Source: SAR202 cluster bacterium (GTDB taxonomy: Bacteria > Chloroflexota > Dehalococcoidia > Lucifugimonadales > GCA-2712585). Taken from it: 46,651 bases of DNA. Location: contig VGZZ01000019.1 in the NCBI GenBank assembly GCA_016872285.1, forward strand, positions 1-46,651, read 5' to 3'. Positions 16,657 through 25,088 of the stretch are shown here, piece after piece. The notes below the pieces were generated by a model. It did no database searches, was not told where the DNA came from, and saw nothing but the letters and a program-made list of their open reading frames with translations. Numbering within the stretch: position 1 is the first letter of the stretch; every line of letters starts with the position of its first letter. Position numbers and translations under genes: made by a program.

Positions 16657-17664
16657 ATGGAAGTAAAGATTAAGGTGAAGCGGAGCAGCCCGTCGAGCAA
16701 CGGGAAGGCGGCGTGGCAGGTGTATACGGTGGATATAGAGAAGGATGCGACGGTGCTGGACGCGCTGGCGAGAATTCGGGAGGAGATGGACCCGACGCTG
16801 GCTTTCGGCGGGGGGTGCCGCACGGGGATGTGCGGCGGCTGCACTATGGCTATCAATGGCGACGGGCGCATCGCATGCCGGTACACCGTTGGGAAGGGGC
16901 TGAAGGGGGCGGACGAGGAAGGGGAGGATGCGATATCGCTGGCGCCGATAAAGATGACCACGGCGGTGCGAGACCTTAGATATGACGAGGAGCTGTTCCA
17001 CTGGTCGAAGCTGCGGGCAGTGGAGCCGTGGATTGAGCCGAAGGCTGCGCCGGCGGAGGGGGAGCATATCATGTCGGCGACGGAGGCCGGGGCGCTACAG
17101 GAGGCGATGGCTTGCACCAACTGCGGGCTGTGCGACCAGGGCTGTGTGGTCATCGCGGTGGACAAAACGTATTTGGGGCCGGCTGCGCTGGCGCACGGGT
17201 ATCGAACGGTGTTCGACCCCCGGGACTCGCGGACCAAGGAGCGGCTGGAGAAGCTGAGCCTGAAGAAGGGCATATGGGATTGCGCGCACTGCTTTGAGGC
17301 GACGGAGCACTGCCCTCGTGGGGTGAGGCCGACGCACTACATATTCGACATGCATGACAAGGCCATGGAGCACAAGGCGGGGCCGTCGTACGTGCGAGGA
17401 CATTATGGGAGCTTTGCCAGGTCGGTGAAGGCGCACGGGTGGCTAGACGAAGGGCGGCTGGCCTTGGAGACGGAGGGTTTGACGAACGTGCGTGGGCTGC
17501 TGAAGCTGCTACCGTTCGCGCTGAAGGCGGGAGCGAAGGGAAAGCGGCCAATGCCCTACGTGCTGCATCCGAAGCGGCCCGGTGCGGAGCATATCAGGCG
17601 GATTTTTGAGAAGGTGGAGGCGAAGCAGAAGAAGGAGAAGGGTGATGAGAAGGGGCATGGTTAG
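16657..17664 (+). CDS. sdhB: Succinate dehydrogenase/fumarate reductase iron-sulfur subunit
   Basis: The electron-transfer subunit carrying electrons between SdhA's flavin and the SdhE/quinone side. It has 335 residues, longer than classical SdhB (about 240). The N-terminal ferredoxin fold has the [2Fe-2S] ligands Cys54, Cys59, Cys62 and Cys74 (GCRTGMCGGC...RIAC). The second domain has ACTNCGLCDQGC (Cys153, 156, 159, 163) and DCAHCFEATEHCPRG (Cys209, 212, 219) for the two further clusters. The last 80 residues are a basic, Lys-rich extension ending KQKKEKGDEKGHG. The start ATG follows GGAGTGAGTA. It sits between sdhA and sdhE in one transcriptional direction. Confidence 0.94.
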   Translation: MEVKIKVKRSSPSSNGKAAWQVYTVDIEKDATVLDALARIREEMDPTLAFGGGCRTGMCGGCTMAINGDGRIACRYTVGKGLKGADEEGEDAISLAPIKMTTAVRDLRYDEELFHWSKLRAVEPWIEPKAAPAEGEHIMSATEAGALQEAMACTNCGLCDQGCVVIAVDKTYLGPAALAHGYRTVFDPRDSRTKERLEKLSLKKGIWDCAHCFEATEHCPRGVRPTHYIFDMHDKAMEHKAGPSYVRGHYGSFARSVKAHGWLDEGRLALETEGLTNVRGLLKLLPFALKAGAKGKRPMPYVLHPKRPGAEHIRRIFEKVEAKQKKEKGDEKGHG

Positions 17665-17721
17665 GCCTCTTTCGTGTGGGAGAACTGAACAGGTGGGAAG
17701 AAGGGGATGTCCCCCTGAACC

Positions 17722-17870
17722 TCCACCACGACCCCACTCTCTAACTCTCCCCCTCAAGGAGGGAGAGGACCAGACGGGAAGGCCGTGGAAGGTGTGGTAT
17801 AGCCTGGCGGACGGAACGTAGTGCTAGTGTTTCACTCTCTCTTCTGTTCTCCCCTATCGAGGGAGAGAAG
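17722..17870. repeat. Dispersed intergenic repeats, families D and C, copy 4
   Basis: Lies within the sdhB-sdhE gap. The D hairpin CTCTCCCCCTCAAGGAGGGA is followed by C core TATAGCCTGGCGGACGGAAC and GTAGTGCTAGTGTTTCACTC, then CTATCGAGGGAGAG. Order and spacing match the copy at 14548, so D+C behaves as one composite unit. Confidence 0.75.
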
Positions 17871-17950
17871 GTGAGAACATGAGTCGGCGGATGGCAACTG
17901 GCACTTTTCAATAAATGACAGCAAGGGTTTGAGAAGAAGGAGAAGAAGTA

Positions 17951-18838
17951 ATGAAGTACGCGTTTTTTCCTGGCTGCGTGTCGCGGGGAGGGTGCCCGGA
18001 GCTATACCCATCGGCGGTGAAGGTGGCGGAGAGCCTGGGGTTCGAGCTGAAGGAGATGAAGGACGTGGGCTGCACGGGGGCGGGGGTGCTGAGCCGGGAG
18101 GTGTCTGACCCGATAAACGCGCGGACGCTGGCGAAGGCTGAGGCCAAGGGGTTGCCGATGATGACCATTTGCAGCACGTGCCAGGGGGTGCTGACGCAGG
18201 CCAACGCTCGATTGCAGGAGAAGGAATATCGAGACTATATCAACAAAGAGTTTTTGGCCGAGGAGGGACTGGAATATAAGGGGACGACGCAGGTGCGGCA
18301 CATGCTGTGGTCGGTGGTAGAGGATTACGGCGTCGATAAGCTGAAGACGCTGGTGGTGAGGCCGCTGAACGGGCTGAAGGTGGCGCCCTTCTACGGATGC
18401 TATTTGATTCGACCGCCGGAACTGATGGTGCCCGGGGCCTTCAGGAAGACGCGTCGCAGCGCGCTGGAGAACATTATCGAGGCGCTGGGAGGCGAGGCGG
18501 TGAAGAGTTCGGGCCGGACGAAGTGCTGCGGGTTCCCGATATTGACGTCGAACGAAGAGAACTCGCTGGCTATGTGCGGCGACCACACACTGGACGCCAA
18601 GGGGAAGGGTGCGGAGGCGATGGTGACGCCATGTCCTCTGTGCCACCTGGAACTGGACGGGAAGCAGGCGGACGCGGCGGCGCACAAGGGCGAGAAGATC
18701 GACTTGCCTGTGTTGCATCTGCCGCAGTTGATAGGGCTGGCGCTGGGGTTTAGCCCCAAGGAGCTGAATATGCAGCGGCACCTGGTGTCGACGAAGCCGG
18801 TGGAGGCGAAGCTGGGGCTGGTGGAGATGAAGGTTTAG
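17951..18838 (+). CDS. sdhE: CCG-domain succinate dehydrogenase subunit SdhE (HdrB-like)
   Basis: A cysteine-rich CCG-domain protein homologous to heterodisulfide reductase subunit B. In class E succinate:quinone reductases and methylmenaquinol:fumarate reductases it replaces the cytochrome b anchors. It has 295 residues. The second CCG unit is canonical: Cys150, Cys192-Cys193 in KCCGFP, and Cys228/231 in CPLC. The first is degenerate: Cys9, then a single Cys41 in GCTGAG instead of a CC pair, then Cys74/77 in CSTC. Such clusters usually bind unusual [4Fe-4S] centres. No transmembrane helix is seen; membrane contact may be peripheral. ATG has AAGGAGAAGAAG before it. As third gene after sdhA and sdhB it completes the complex. 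Confidence 0.92.
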   Translation: MKYAFFPGCVSRGGCPELYPSAVKVAESLGFELKEMKDVGCTGAGVLSREVSDPINARTLAKAEAKGLPMMTICSTCQGVLTQANARLQEKEYRDYINKEFLAEEGLEYKGTTQVRHMLWSVVEDYGVDKLKTLVVRPLNGLKVAPFYGCYLIRPPELMVPGAFRKTRRSALENIIEALGGEAVKSSGRTKCCGFPILTSNEENSLAMCGDHTLDAKGKGAEAMVTPCPLCHLELDGKQADAAAHKGEKIDLPVLHLPQLIGLALGFSPKELNMQRHLVSTKPVEAKLGLVEMKV

Positions 18839-18863
18839 GGGGAATACCCACCCCGTAGATGGG

Positions 18864-18930
18864 TGGTTGGTCCCTACCGCCCAACACATCGGGGTAGCAT
18901 AGGCTCTGTCGGTAGGAATCTAACCAGATT
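18864..18930. repeat. Dispersed intergenic repeat, family E, copy 1
   Basis: Lies between the convergent sdhE and msrA. It reads GTTGGTCCCTACCGCCCAAC, then ACATCGGGGTAGCATAGGCT. It is a diverged version of copies at 27331 and 37936. Confidence 0.6.
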
Positions 18931-18962
18931 AACACTTGGCCGTTCCATTCGAGCGGGAACAG

Positions 18963-19514
18963 TTACTTCTTAAGCTTTTCCAGGAACTGCTTTCTGAGCT
19001 TGGCCACTTTGGGGGCAATTACTAGCTGGCAGTAGGGCTGGTAGGAGTTGGCGCGGTAGTAACCCTGGTGATAGGCCTCAGCCGGGTAGAAGATTTGGGA
19101 AGGCAGAAGCTGGGTGACGATGGGATTGGGCCAGAGTTTGACCTTAGTTAACTCGATGAAGGCTTGCTCGGCGGCCTTTTTTTGCGCGGGGTCGTGGTAG
19201 AAGATGGCGGAGCGGTACTGGGTACCCACGTCGCCGCCTTGACGGTTGAGGGTGGTAGGGTCGTGGATGGTGAAGAAGACGTTCAGTAGGTCTTTATAAG
19301 AGACGACGGTTGGGTCGAAGGTGATCTGGACGGCTTCGGCGTGGCCTGTCGTGCCTGAGCAGACCTGACTGTAGGTGGGGTTGGGAACGTGGCCGCCGGA
19401 GTAGCCGGAGACGACTTTATTGACGCCTGCGAGCTGCTCAAAGACGGCTTCGAGGCACCAGAAGCAGCCGCCTGCGAGGGTTGCGGTCTCCGATTTTCCT
19501 GCCATTGAGTTCAC
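18963..19514 (-). CDS. msrA: Peptide methionine-(S)-sulfoxide reductase
   Basis: Repairs oxidised methionine (S form) in proteins, using thioredoxin or similar reductants. It has 183 residues (or 180 from the second ATG, MAGKSETATLAGG). The catalytic motif GCFWC is at 16-20 with Cys17 as nucleophile. Further family blocks are VVSGYSGGHVPNPTYSQVCS, GHAEAVQITFDP and GGDVGTQYRSAIFY. Cys162 in QPYCQLVIAPK is a candidate resolving Cys. Note that this enzyme uses Cys, not selenocysteine, at the active site. It is convergent to sdhE with a repeat between, and monocistronic. Confidence 0.96.
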   Translation of the reverse strand: MNSMAGKSETATLAGGCFWCLEAVFEQLAGVNKVVSGYSGGHVPNPTYSQVCSGTTGHAEAVQITFDPTVVSYKDLLNVFFTIHDPTTLNRQGGDVGTQYRSAIFYHDPAQKKAAEQAFIELTKVKLWPNPIVTQLLPSQIFYPAEAYHQGYYRANSYQPYCQLVIAPKVAKLRKQFLEKLKK

Positions 19515-19670
19515 CCATTACTACAGTGAAACTGAGGACGCTCTAACTTTACCACCAATTTGGGTCAAGCGTCGCTCTCAAAGGAGAGAAAGTTAGATGA
19601 CGAAAATCATGTTTGGGCACTAAGAATCCAGTGTATAATCCCCGCCGAAGATGGATGGAGGAGCGTCGCC

Positions 19671-20129
19671 ATGCCTAAATACTGGCTGTTCAAATCGGAG
19701 CCGAACGCGTATTCATATGACGATTTGGTGAAGGATGGGGTGGCGGAGTGGGACGGGGTGAGGAATTTTCAGGCTCGTAATACGCTGCGGGATGATATCA
19801 AGAAAGGGGACAAGGTGCTGTTTTATCACAGTAGCGTAGACCCGCTGTCGATTGTGGGGACGGCGGTGGTGACTCGGGAGGGGTACCCGGACCACACGGC
19901 GTGGGACTCGAAGTCAGACCATCCGGACCCGAAGAGCACGAAATCGAACCCCATATGGTATATGGTCGATATAAAGGCGGAGAAGCGGTTCAAGTCGCCG
20001 GTGACGGTGGAGATGATGAGATCGTCGGCGGCGCTGAAGAATATGGTGGTGCTGAAGCGGGGAATGAGGCTGTCGGTGCAGCCGGTGACGAAGGAGGAGT
20101 TTGAGGCGGTGGTGAGGATGGGAGGGTAG
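19671..20129 (+). CDS. EVE-domain protein
   Basis: A 152-residue protein made of a single EVE domain, a PUA-related fold that in other organisms binds modified nucleotides in DNA or RNA. The start is ATG 19671 with GGAGGAGCG in front; the open frame before it is non-homologous. The opening YWLFKSEPNAYSYDDLVKDG is the family signature. WDGVRNFQARNTLRDD and KGDKVLFYHS lead to the binding pocket, and DPKSTKSNPIWYMVDIK closes the barrel. The gene stands alone, not linked to a restriction or YTH-type system in this window, so the housekeeping version of the family is likelier than a defence effector. Confidence 0.92.
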   Translation: MPKYWLFKSEPNAYSYDDLVKDGVAEWDGVRNFQARNTLRDDIKKGDKVLFYHSSVDPLSIVGTAVVTREGYPDHTAWDSKSDHPDPKSTKSNPIWYMVDIKAEKRFKSPVTVEMMRSSAALKNMVVLKRGMRLSVQPVTKEEFEAVVRMGG

Positions 20130-20232
20130 GGGGAGGTAGCGTCCGCTTTGTCTTTTCTCCACAAGAAGGGGTAGAGGGCATTGGCTTCAATGCGGCCTGC
20201 TTGACCGATGATGGAAGCAAGGCATCAGTCCG

Positions 20233-20289
20233 AACAGATTCCTCGACTATGTCCCGATGAGTACATCGGCACTCCACTCGGAATGACAA
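20233..20289. repeat. Dispersed intergenic repeat, family A, copy 4
   Basis: ACAGATTCCTCGACTATGTC... ACTCGGAATGACA. The arms CCGATGAGTACATCGG form an internal hairpin, as in copy 2. A partial A-like piece follows at about 20325-20371 (ACGTTGAGGCTTCTCGAA). These lie between the convergent EVE gene and MFS gene; nothing else is seen in that 255-bp gap. Confidence 0.7.
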
Positions 20290-20384
20290 ATCGTTAGCAT
20301 TTTAGTAATAAACGAGCAGTGGCAACGGACGGTACGTTGAGGCTTCTCGAACCCTCGGCGAAGGACTCTCTGTGACTGTGGGCG

Positions 20385-21707
20385 TTAAACTTTTGGAATG
20401 GTTGCGGCGGCACGTTCGTCGCGGGCGGGTTTGTTGGTGATGAGGGGACCCGGGGTCTCGGCGGGTTCGGGGAGGTCATCGATGCGGCGGAGAGGGCGTC
20501 GGAAGGCGGGCATGAGGAGGCCGAGGAGGGCTAGGAGGCCGAGGACGACAGCGGCGTTGAGGGCGAGGGCGGTGGTGACGCCCAGGGCGCCGGCGAGGGC
20601 GCCGATTTCCAGCCCGCCGACGTTGTTGCCCAGACCGACAGCAAGTTGCTGAGCGCCGAGGACCCGGCTGTGCATGCTGGCGGGGCTGGCCATCAGCATT
20701 ATGCCGCTTTGCATCGTCGAGAAGCCGACCTGGGTGAAGCCGAGGCCGAAGAGGAAGGCGAAGGATAAGGCGAAGAAGGGGGAGATGGCGAAGCCGAGGA
20801 GAAAGGCGCAGACGCCTATGGAGCCGAAGAGGAAGAGGAGGCCATGACGCTTGATTCGACCGCCGAAGGCGCCGAAGGCGAGGCCGCCGAGGATGGTGCC
20901 GAGGCCGTCGGCGGAGGCGAGGAGGCCCATGAGGCCGGGGCCTACGTGGAGGTGTTCCTGGGCAACGACGGGCACGAGGATTTGGTACTGGAAGATGACG
21001 TTCATGGGCACTGTAACGGCCAGGACGGCGGCGATGGCGGGGGTGGAGAAGGCGAATTTAAGGCCCTCGGTGATGCTGGCGAGGACGGGGCGTTTGGGGA
21101 GGGTGGAGGGGGGGTCGTCGAGTCGAAGGCGTAGCACCAGGGTAAGAGAGGTGAGGTGGAGGAGGGTGAGGGCGGAGTAGGCGGAGACGGCGGTGTTGGT
21201 GACCTGGAGGAGGATGCCGATGGTGAGGGGACCGATGATTCGTCCGATGCTGAAGCCGATGTTGTCCAGAGAGAGGGCCTGGATGAGGTTCTTTGAGCCG
21301 ACGACGTGGAAGGTGAGGGCACGACGGCTGGTGTTGTCGAAGGAGCGGGAGCCGCCACGAAGGACTGCACCTACGAAGAGGTGCCAGGGCTGAATCGCCT
21401 CAGAGGCGAGGAGAGCGAGGATGGAGGAGGTGACGAGGACGTTGAGGAAGAGGGAGGCGAGGACGACCTTTCGTCGGTCAACGCGGTCGCCGACGGCGCC
21501 GGCGAAGAGGCTGAGGGCGAACATGGAGCCGGTGCGGCAGAGGCCGGCGAGGGCCACCTGCCAGGGGGAGCCGGTGAGCTGGAGGACAAGCCAGCCGAGG
21601 ACGAGGATTTCCGACATTTCGGCAGTGGCGGAGCTGACGCCGGTGGACCACAGGAGCCGGAACCTGGGGTTTCGCAAGACCGCAGGGAGGGCGGCGCGGG
21701 GTCTCAT
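20385..21707 (-). CDS. MFS exporter, EntS/MFS_3 type (paralogue 1)
   Basis: A proton-driven efflux carrier with 12 predicted helices, 440 residues from ATG 21707. The frame extends 48 codons upstream, but the start chosen aligns with the two paralogues at 29894 and 31213. The N-terminal block LRNPRFRLLWSTGVSS and MSEILVLGWLVLQLTGSPWQ are shared almost word for word with paralogue 2. The cytoplasmic loop between helices 2 and 3 carries GAVGDRVDRRKVVL, the family's G-D-R-x-D-R-R signature. LGFTQVGFSTMQSGIMLMAS near the C-terminal half is also conserved in all three. The substrate is unknown; relatives export siderophores, macrolides or other small molecules. It is probably monocistronic. Confidence 0.92.
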   Translation of the reverse strand: MRPRAALPAVLRNPRFRLLWSTGVSSATAEMSEILVLGWLVLQLTGSPWQVALAGLCRTGSMFALSLFAGAVGDRVDRRKVVLASLFLNVLVTSSILALLASEAIQPWHLFVGAVLRGGSRSFDNTSRRALTFHVVGSKNLIQALSLDNIGFSIGRIIGPLTIGILLQVTNTAVSAYSALTLLHLTSLTLVLRLRLDDPPSTLPKRPVLASITEGLKFAFSTPAIAAVLAVTVPMNVIFQYQILVPVVAQEHLHVGPGLMGLLASADGLGTILGGLAFGAFGGRIKRHGLLFLFGSIGVCAFLLGFAISPFFALSFAFLFGLGFTQVGFSTMQSGIMLMASPASMHSRVLGAQQLAVGLGNNVGGLEIGALAGALGVTTALALNAAVVLGLLALLGLLMPAFRRPLRRIDDLPEPAETPGPLITNKPARDERAAATIPKV

Positions 21708-21957
21708 GGGCGGGCTGATGGAAGGTTGTTGAGGAGGGAGATGTGGGGCATAAAAACGACGGCTCATTGTATGCCAAAGACGAGGAGATACCAAGGGGAG
21801 GACGGAGGACGTTTTAGCGTTTCGGAGCCGTCGAAGAGAGAGATGATTCACGTTTATGCGAAATCTGACGGGTTTGTCAGTCCATTTGGATATATGTTGA
21901 ATAGTCTTTTAGTGGTAGGAACTGCTAGGGAGGGCCTGTTTTAATGAAATAAGCAGC

Positions 21958-22079
21958 GCTCGGTCCCGACGCAAAGGTTGGGATGGGAAGACAGGCGGAT
22001 GGCTGGGTAACGATGGAGATACCGAGCCTTTGTAAACCACCTATCTATGGGCGGTGGGCAGACCGGCTGAGCGCTGCCC
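21958..22079 (+). ncRNA. Candidate structured leader RNA (unclassified)
   Basis: In the 550-bp gap before the membrane protein at 22258, GCTCGGT (21958-21964) pairs perfectly with ACCGAGC (22021-22027). Inside it, CCCGAC-gcaaag-GTTGGG (21965-21982) forms a 6-bp stem. A second hairpin, GGGCAG/CTGCCC, follows at 22045-22079. GACGCAAAG and GGGTAAC-GATGG recall parts of the c-di-GMP-I riboswitch, but the required 5' GGGCAAACC half and P3 helix are missing. It may be a leader element for the downstream gene, 180 nt away, or just stable sequence. The rest of the gap (21708-21957 and 22080-22257) holds nothing I recognise. Confidence 0.3.
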
Positions 22080-22257
22080 GCTATAAGACATCTGCGGAGA
22101 GCAGGCTAGAGGTCCCTCAATGACCAATGGGTGTTCATGAAATTAAGGGCCAGGCCCACCAAAGCAGTTATCACAGTTTTTACCTACGTGACGATCCAAA
22201 GCCACCTAGTTTTCGGCGTTGCGCATTGTCAGAAGGCATGAAAGAAAGAGGTGAAAA

Positions 22258-22851
22258 ATGGTAAGAACGCCACACAGACATGACCGAGATGTCGATCACG
22301 AGCACGACGACTTGACGCATGACCATCCGCAGACTCGGCGCACGGCGACGAGGTACGATGACAGGCCGGTAGTGGACAGGCACGTCGGTGAGCAGGAAGT
22401 AGAGAGCCACCGTTCCGTGAGCTGGATGCCGTGGAGCCCGGCGCAGATGATAGCGCTTACTGGCGGTGTGGCCTTCATGGTCCTGGGTGCGCTGGCGGTG
22501 ATCCGAGGCGGGTTTGACGATATCCAGGCGCACACATCGGTCTGGACATTCCACCATACTACGCTTATGGGGCTGATAACTATAGGCTTTGGAGGGCTGT
22601 TGGCCCTAGGCGGAATGGCACCCAACCTGAGCCGAGCTATGATGGTCTTCCTAGGTGTCGTGGCTCTGGCATTTGGCCTCATAGTGGTGATAGAGCCTGC
22701 CGCAGAATTTCACGAATGGCTGGGCGTACATGACAGGAACGGCTGGCTGTACATGATAATCGGCGGGTCGATGCTGCTATTGGGGCTGATAGCGCCGGTG
22801 CTGTTTGGATCGCAGGATGTCCATAGCCGTCGCTCCGCAACCAGGTATTAG
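22258..22851 (+). CDS. Hypothetical four-helix membrane protein with His-rich N-terminus
   Basis: The function is not recognised. It has 197 residues. The N-terminal 50 are hydrophilic and rich in His, Asp and Arg (RHDRDVDHEHDDLTHDH), a likely cytoplasmic or metal-binding tail. Four hydrophobic segments follow at about 62-84, 103-120, 124-146 and 165-185. The second loop has HTSVWTFHHTTLMG. It ends in a short basic tail. ATG has GAAAGAGGTGAAA in front. The stretch TATRYDDR near its N-terminus resembles TTTRYDRD of the small membrane protein at 35864. A strong hairpin terminator follows, so it is a single-gene unit. Confidence 0.75.
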   Translation: MVRTPHRHDRDVDHEHDDLTHDHPQTRRTATRYDDRPVVDRHVGEQEVESHRSVSWMPWSPAQMIALTGGVAFMVLGALAVIRGGFDDIQAHTSVWTFHHTTLMGLITIGFGGLLALGGMAPNLSRAMMVFLGVVALAFGLIVVIEPAAEFHEWLGVHDRNGWLYMIIGGSMLLLGLIAPVLFGSQDVHSRRSATRY

Positions 22852-22875
22852 CCATTAGGGGTTGCGTTGAAATTG

Positions 22876-22906
22876 CAGGGAGAGACGCATCATGCGTCTC
22901 TCCCTG
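22876..22906 (+). terminator. Perfect 14-bp stem-loop after membrane protein gene
   Basis: CAGGGAGAGACGCA (22876-22889) and its exact complement TGCGTCTCTCCCTG (22893-22906) flank a 3-nt loop, 24 bp after the stop codon. No T-run follows, so it may act as a Rho-assisted terminator or 3'-end stabiliser. The remaining 302 bp to 23208 show only the ribosome site of the next gene. Confidence 0.6.
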
Positions 22907-23208
22907 TGTCTCACAAAGCCTGGGATGGGACGGAAGCGTGGAGAGGCTATAGGGGATGTCTATCCATTCGGACGGACGAGAATACTTTTTGAGCATCACC
23001 AGTTAGTAACTCTTCCCGCTTAGGATAAAGATAGAGAGCGATTTACAGTCGCGACGCGGGCATCGTCAAGACGTTGTATTAAGCGGATATAGAAGGAATT
23101 GGACCTGCGGTCTTGGGGAGAGTGGATGGCGTTGGGAGGAACAGGCCGCAGAGATTGAAAGACTCGCAATGATTTCATGGCTGGCTTGAGCTATTTGAGG
23201 AGCGTTCT

Positions 23209-24960
23209 ATGGCGACCACAGCGGCTGAAGTCCTAATCGACAGGCTTTATGACTGGGGAGTGGATGTTATTTTCGGGATGCCTGGGGACGGGATAAATGG
23301 GATTATGGAGGCGCTGCGGACTCACGAGGACAGGATTAAGTTCATTCAGGTCAGGCATGAGGAGTCGGCGGCGTTTATGGCGTGCGGGTATGCCAAGTTC
23401 ACGGGGAAGATAGGCGTGTGCCTGGCGACATCCGGCCCGGGTGGGATACATCTGCTGAACGGGCTGTACGACGCGAAGCTGGACAGACAGCCGGTGCTGG
23501 CGCTGACAGGTATGCCGTTTCACGACTTGCTAGGGACACACACGCAACAGGACGTGGAGCTGGATAAGCTATTTTCCGACGTGGCGCAGCACAGCCAGAG
23601 GATTATGGGGCCGTCCCACGTGGAGAACGTTGTGGACTTGGCGTGCCGCACGTCGCTGAGTTACAGGACGGTGAGCCATATAGCGTTTCCGGTGGATATA
23701 CAGGAGATGGAATATCCCGGGGAACGCTCCAAACGGAACGTGCCGAACCATACGTCACAGGAGTGGGCAGAAGGGGCGGGGATGGCGTCCAGGGAGGACC
23801 TGCTGCGGGCCGCCGATATATTGAATTCGGGAAAGCGGGTGGCGATCCTGGCGGGGGCTGGCGCGTTACACGCCACGGACGAACTGGAGGCCGCGGCGGA
23901 GAAGCTGGAGGCGCCGATTATCAAGGGGCTGCTGGGGAAAGCGTGTGTGCCGGACGACAGCCCGTACACCACAGGACAGATAGGACTGCTGGGCACCAGG
24001 CCGTCGCAGGAGGTGATGGAGCAGTGCGACACGCTGCTAATCGTGGGCAGCACGTTCCCATATATCGAGTTTTATCCAAAGCCCGGACAGGCGCGGGGTG
24101 TACAGATTGAGCTGGACCCGGCGCGGGTGGGGCTGCGTTACCCGGTGGAGGCGGGCCTGGTGGGGGACAGCCGTCGCACGCTGCGGGCGCTGCTGCCAAT
24201 GCTGGAGAAAAAGGATGACAAGGGTTTTCTTCATAAGGCGCAGCAGGGGATGGACCGCTGGTGGGAGCTGGTGAAGGGCCAGGGCACTCGCGACGATAAG
24301 CCGATGAAGCCGCAGGTGGCGGCGTGGGAGCTGGGGATGCGCTTAAGGGACGACGCGATAGTTTCTTCCGACAGCGGGACGATAGCGGTGTGGTGGGCGC
24401 GGCATATTCCGGCTCGAAGGGGGCAGATGTTTTCGCTGTCCGGCACGCTGGCGTCCATGGGGAACGGGCTGCCTTACGCTATCGCGGCGCAGGTGGCGTA
24501 CCCGAACCGGCAGTGCGTGGCGTTTGTGGGCGATGGGGGATTTTCTATGCTGATGGCGGACTTTGCCACGTGCGTAAAGTACAACTTGCCGGTAAAGGTT
24601 GTGGTGATCAAGAACAATACGCTGGGGATGATTAAGTGGGAGCAGATGGTGTTCCTGGGGAACCCGGAGTATGGATGCGAGCTGCAGCCAATCGATTTTG
24701 TGAAGTTCGCGGAGGCGTGCGGCGGGAGAGGGTTCAGGATAGAGGACCCGAGGGAGTGCGGGTCGGTGATGGAGGAGGCGCTGGAGTGCGAGGGGCCGGC
24801 GCTGATTGAGGCGGTGGTGGACCCCTTTGAGCCGCCGATGCCGCCGAAGGCGACGCTGGAGCAGGTGACGAACTTCGCGAAGTCGCTAATAAGGGGGGAG
24901 CCAAACAGAGAGAAGATAGCGCTGACGGCGATATCAAGCAAGGTGCGGCAGCTTATCTGA
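23209..24960 (+). CDS. Thiamine-diphosphate enzyme, pyruvate oxidase/dehydrogenase (quinone) type
   Basis: A TPP/FAD enzyme of the acetolactate synthase superfamily, closest in layout to PoxB-like pyruvate oxidases. It has 583 residues. The N-terminal PYR domain has FGMPGDGINGIMEAL and catalytic Glu51 in VRHEESAAFMACGYAKFTG. The central FAD/DHS-like domain runs about 200-330 (GKRVAILAGAGALHATDEL). The C-terminal PP domain has the TPP/Mg motif GDGGFSMLMADF at about 441, ending with VVIKNN, and LSGTLASMGNGLPYAIAA. TTG-containing GAGGAG lies before the ATG. It probably decarboxylates pyruvate to acetate (or acetyl phosphate) with electrons to quinone or oxygen. A related 2-oxo-acid decarboxylase role cannot be excluded. 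No small regulatory ALS subunit lies nearby, arguing against acetolactate synthase. Confidence 0.88.
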   Translation: MATTAAEVLIDRLYDWGVDVIFGMPGDGINGIMEALRTHEDRIKFIQVRHEESAAFMACGYAKFTGKIGVCLATSGPGGIHLLNGLYDAKLDRQPVLALTGMPFHDLLGTHTQQDVELDKLFSDVAQHSQRIMGPSHVENVVDLACRTSLSYRTVSHIAFPVDIQEMEYPGERSKRNVPNHTSQEWAEGAGMASREDLLRAADILNSGKRVAILAGAGALHATDELEAAAEKLEAPIIKGLLGKACVPDDSPYTTGQIGLLGTRPSQEVMEQCDTLLIVGSTFPYIEFYPKPGQARGVQIELDPARVGLRYPVEAGLVGDSRRTLRALLPMLEKKDDKGFLHKAQQGMDRWWELVKGQGTRDDKPMKPQVAAWELGMRLRDDAIVSSDSGTIAVWWARHIPARRGQMFSLSGTLASMGNGLPYAIAAQVAYPNRQCVAFVGDGGFSMLMADFATCVKYNLPVKVVVIKNNTLGMIKWEQMVFLGNPEYGCELQPIDFVKFAEACGGRGFRIEDPRECGSVMEEALECEGPALIEAVVDPFEPPMPPKATLEQVTNFAKSLIRGEPNREKIALTAISSKVRQLI

Positions 24961-25088
24961 GTAGATTAACCGTGTTTTTATGGAGAACACGGTGGAACGA
25001 TAGGCTAGCCCGGAAGGGCAGGGCCTAATGGATAGAGAAGGTTGCGAAGGGCCGGCGTAAGGCCGGTATCACACCATAGGAGGTCACC

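Noticed and set aside
18963-19514. MsrA as a second selenoprotein
   Set aside because: The active site codes for cysteine (GCFWC) with no in-frame UGA.
21958-22027. c-di-GMP-I (GEMM) riboswitch
   Set aside because: GACGCAAAG and a GGGTAAC-GATGG segment are present, but the 5' GGGCAAACC strand and the P3 helix with its tetraloop receptor are absent, so the fold cannot form.
23209-24960. Acetolactate synthase large subunit
   Set aside because: The domain plan is shared, but no ilvN or ilvC neighbours are present, and the sequence reads closer to pyruvate oxidase-like enzymes.
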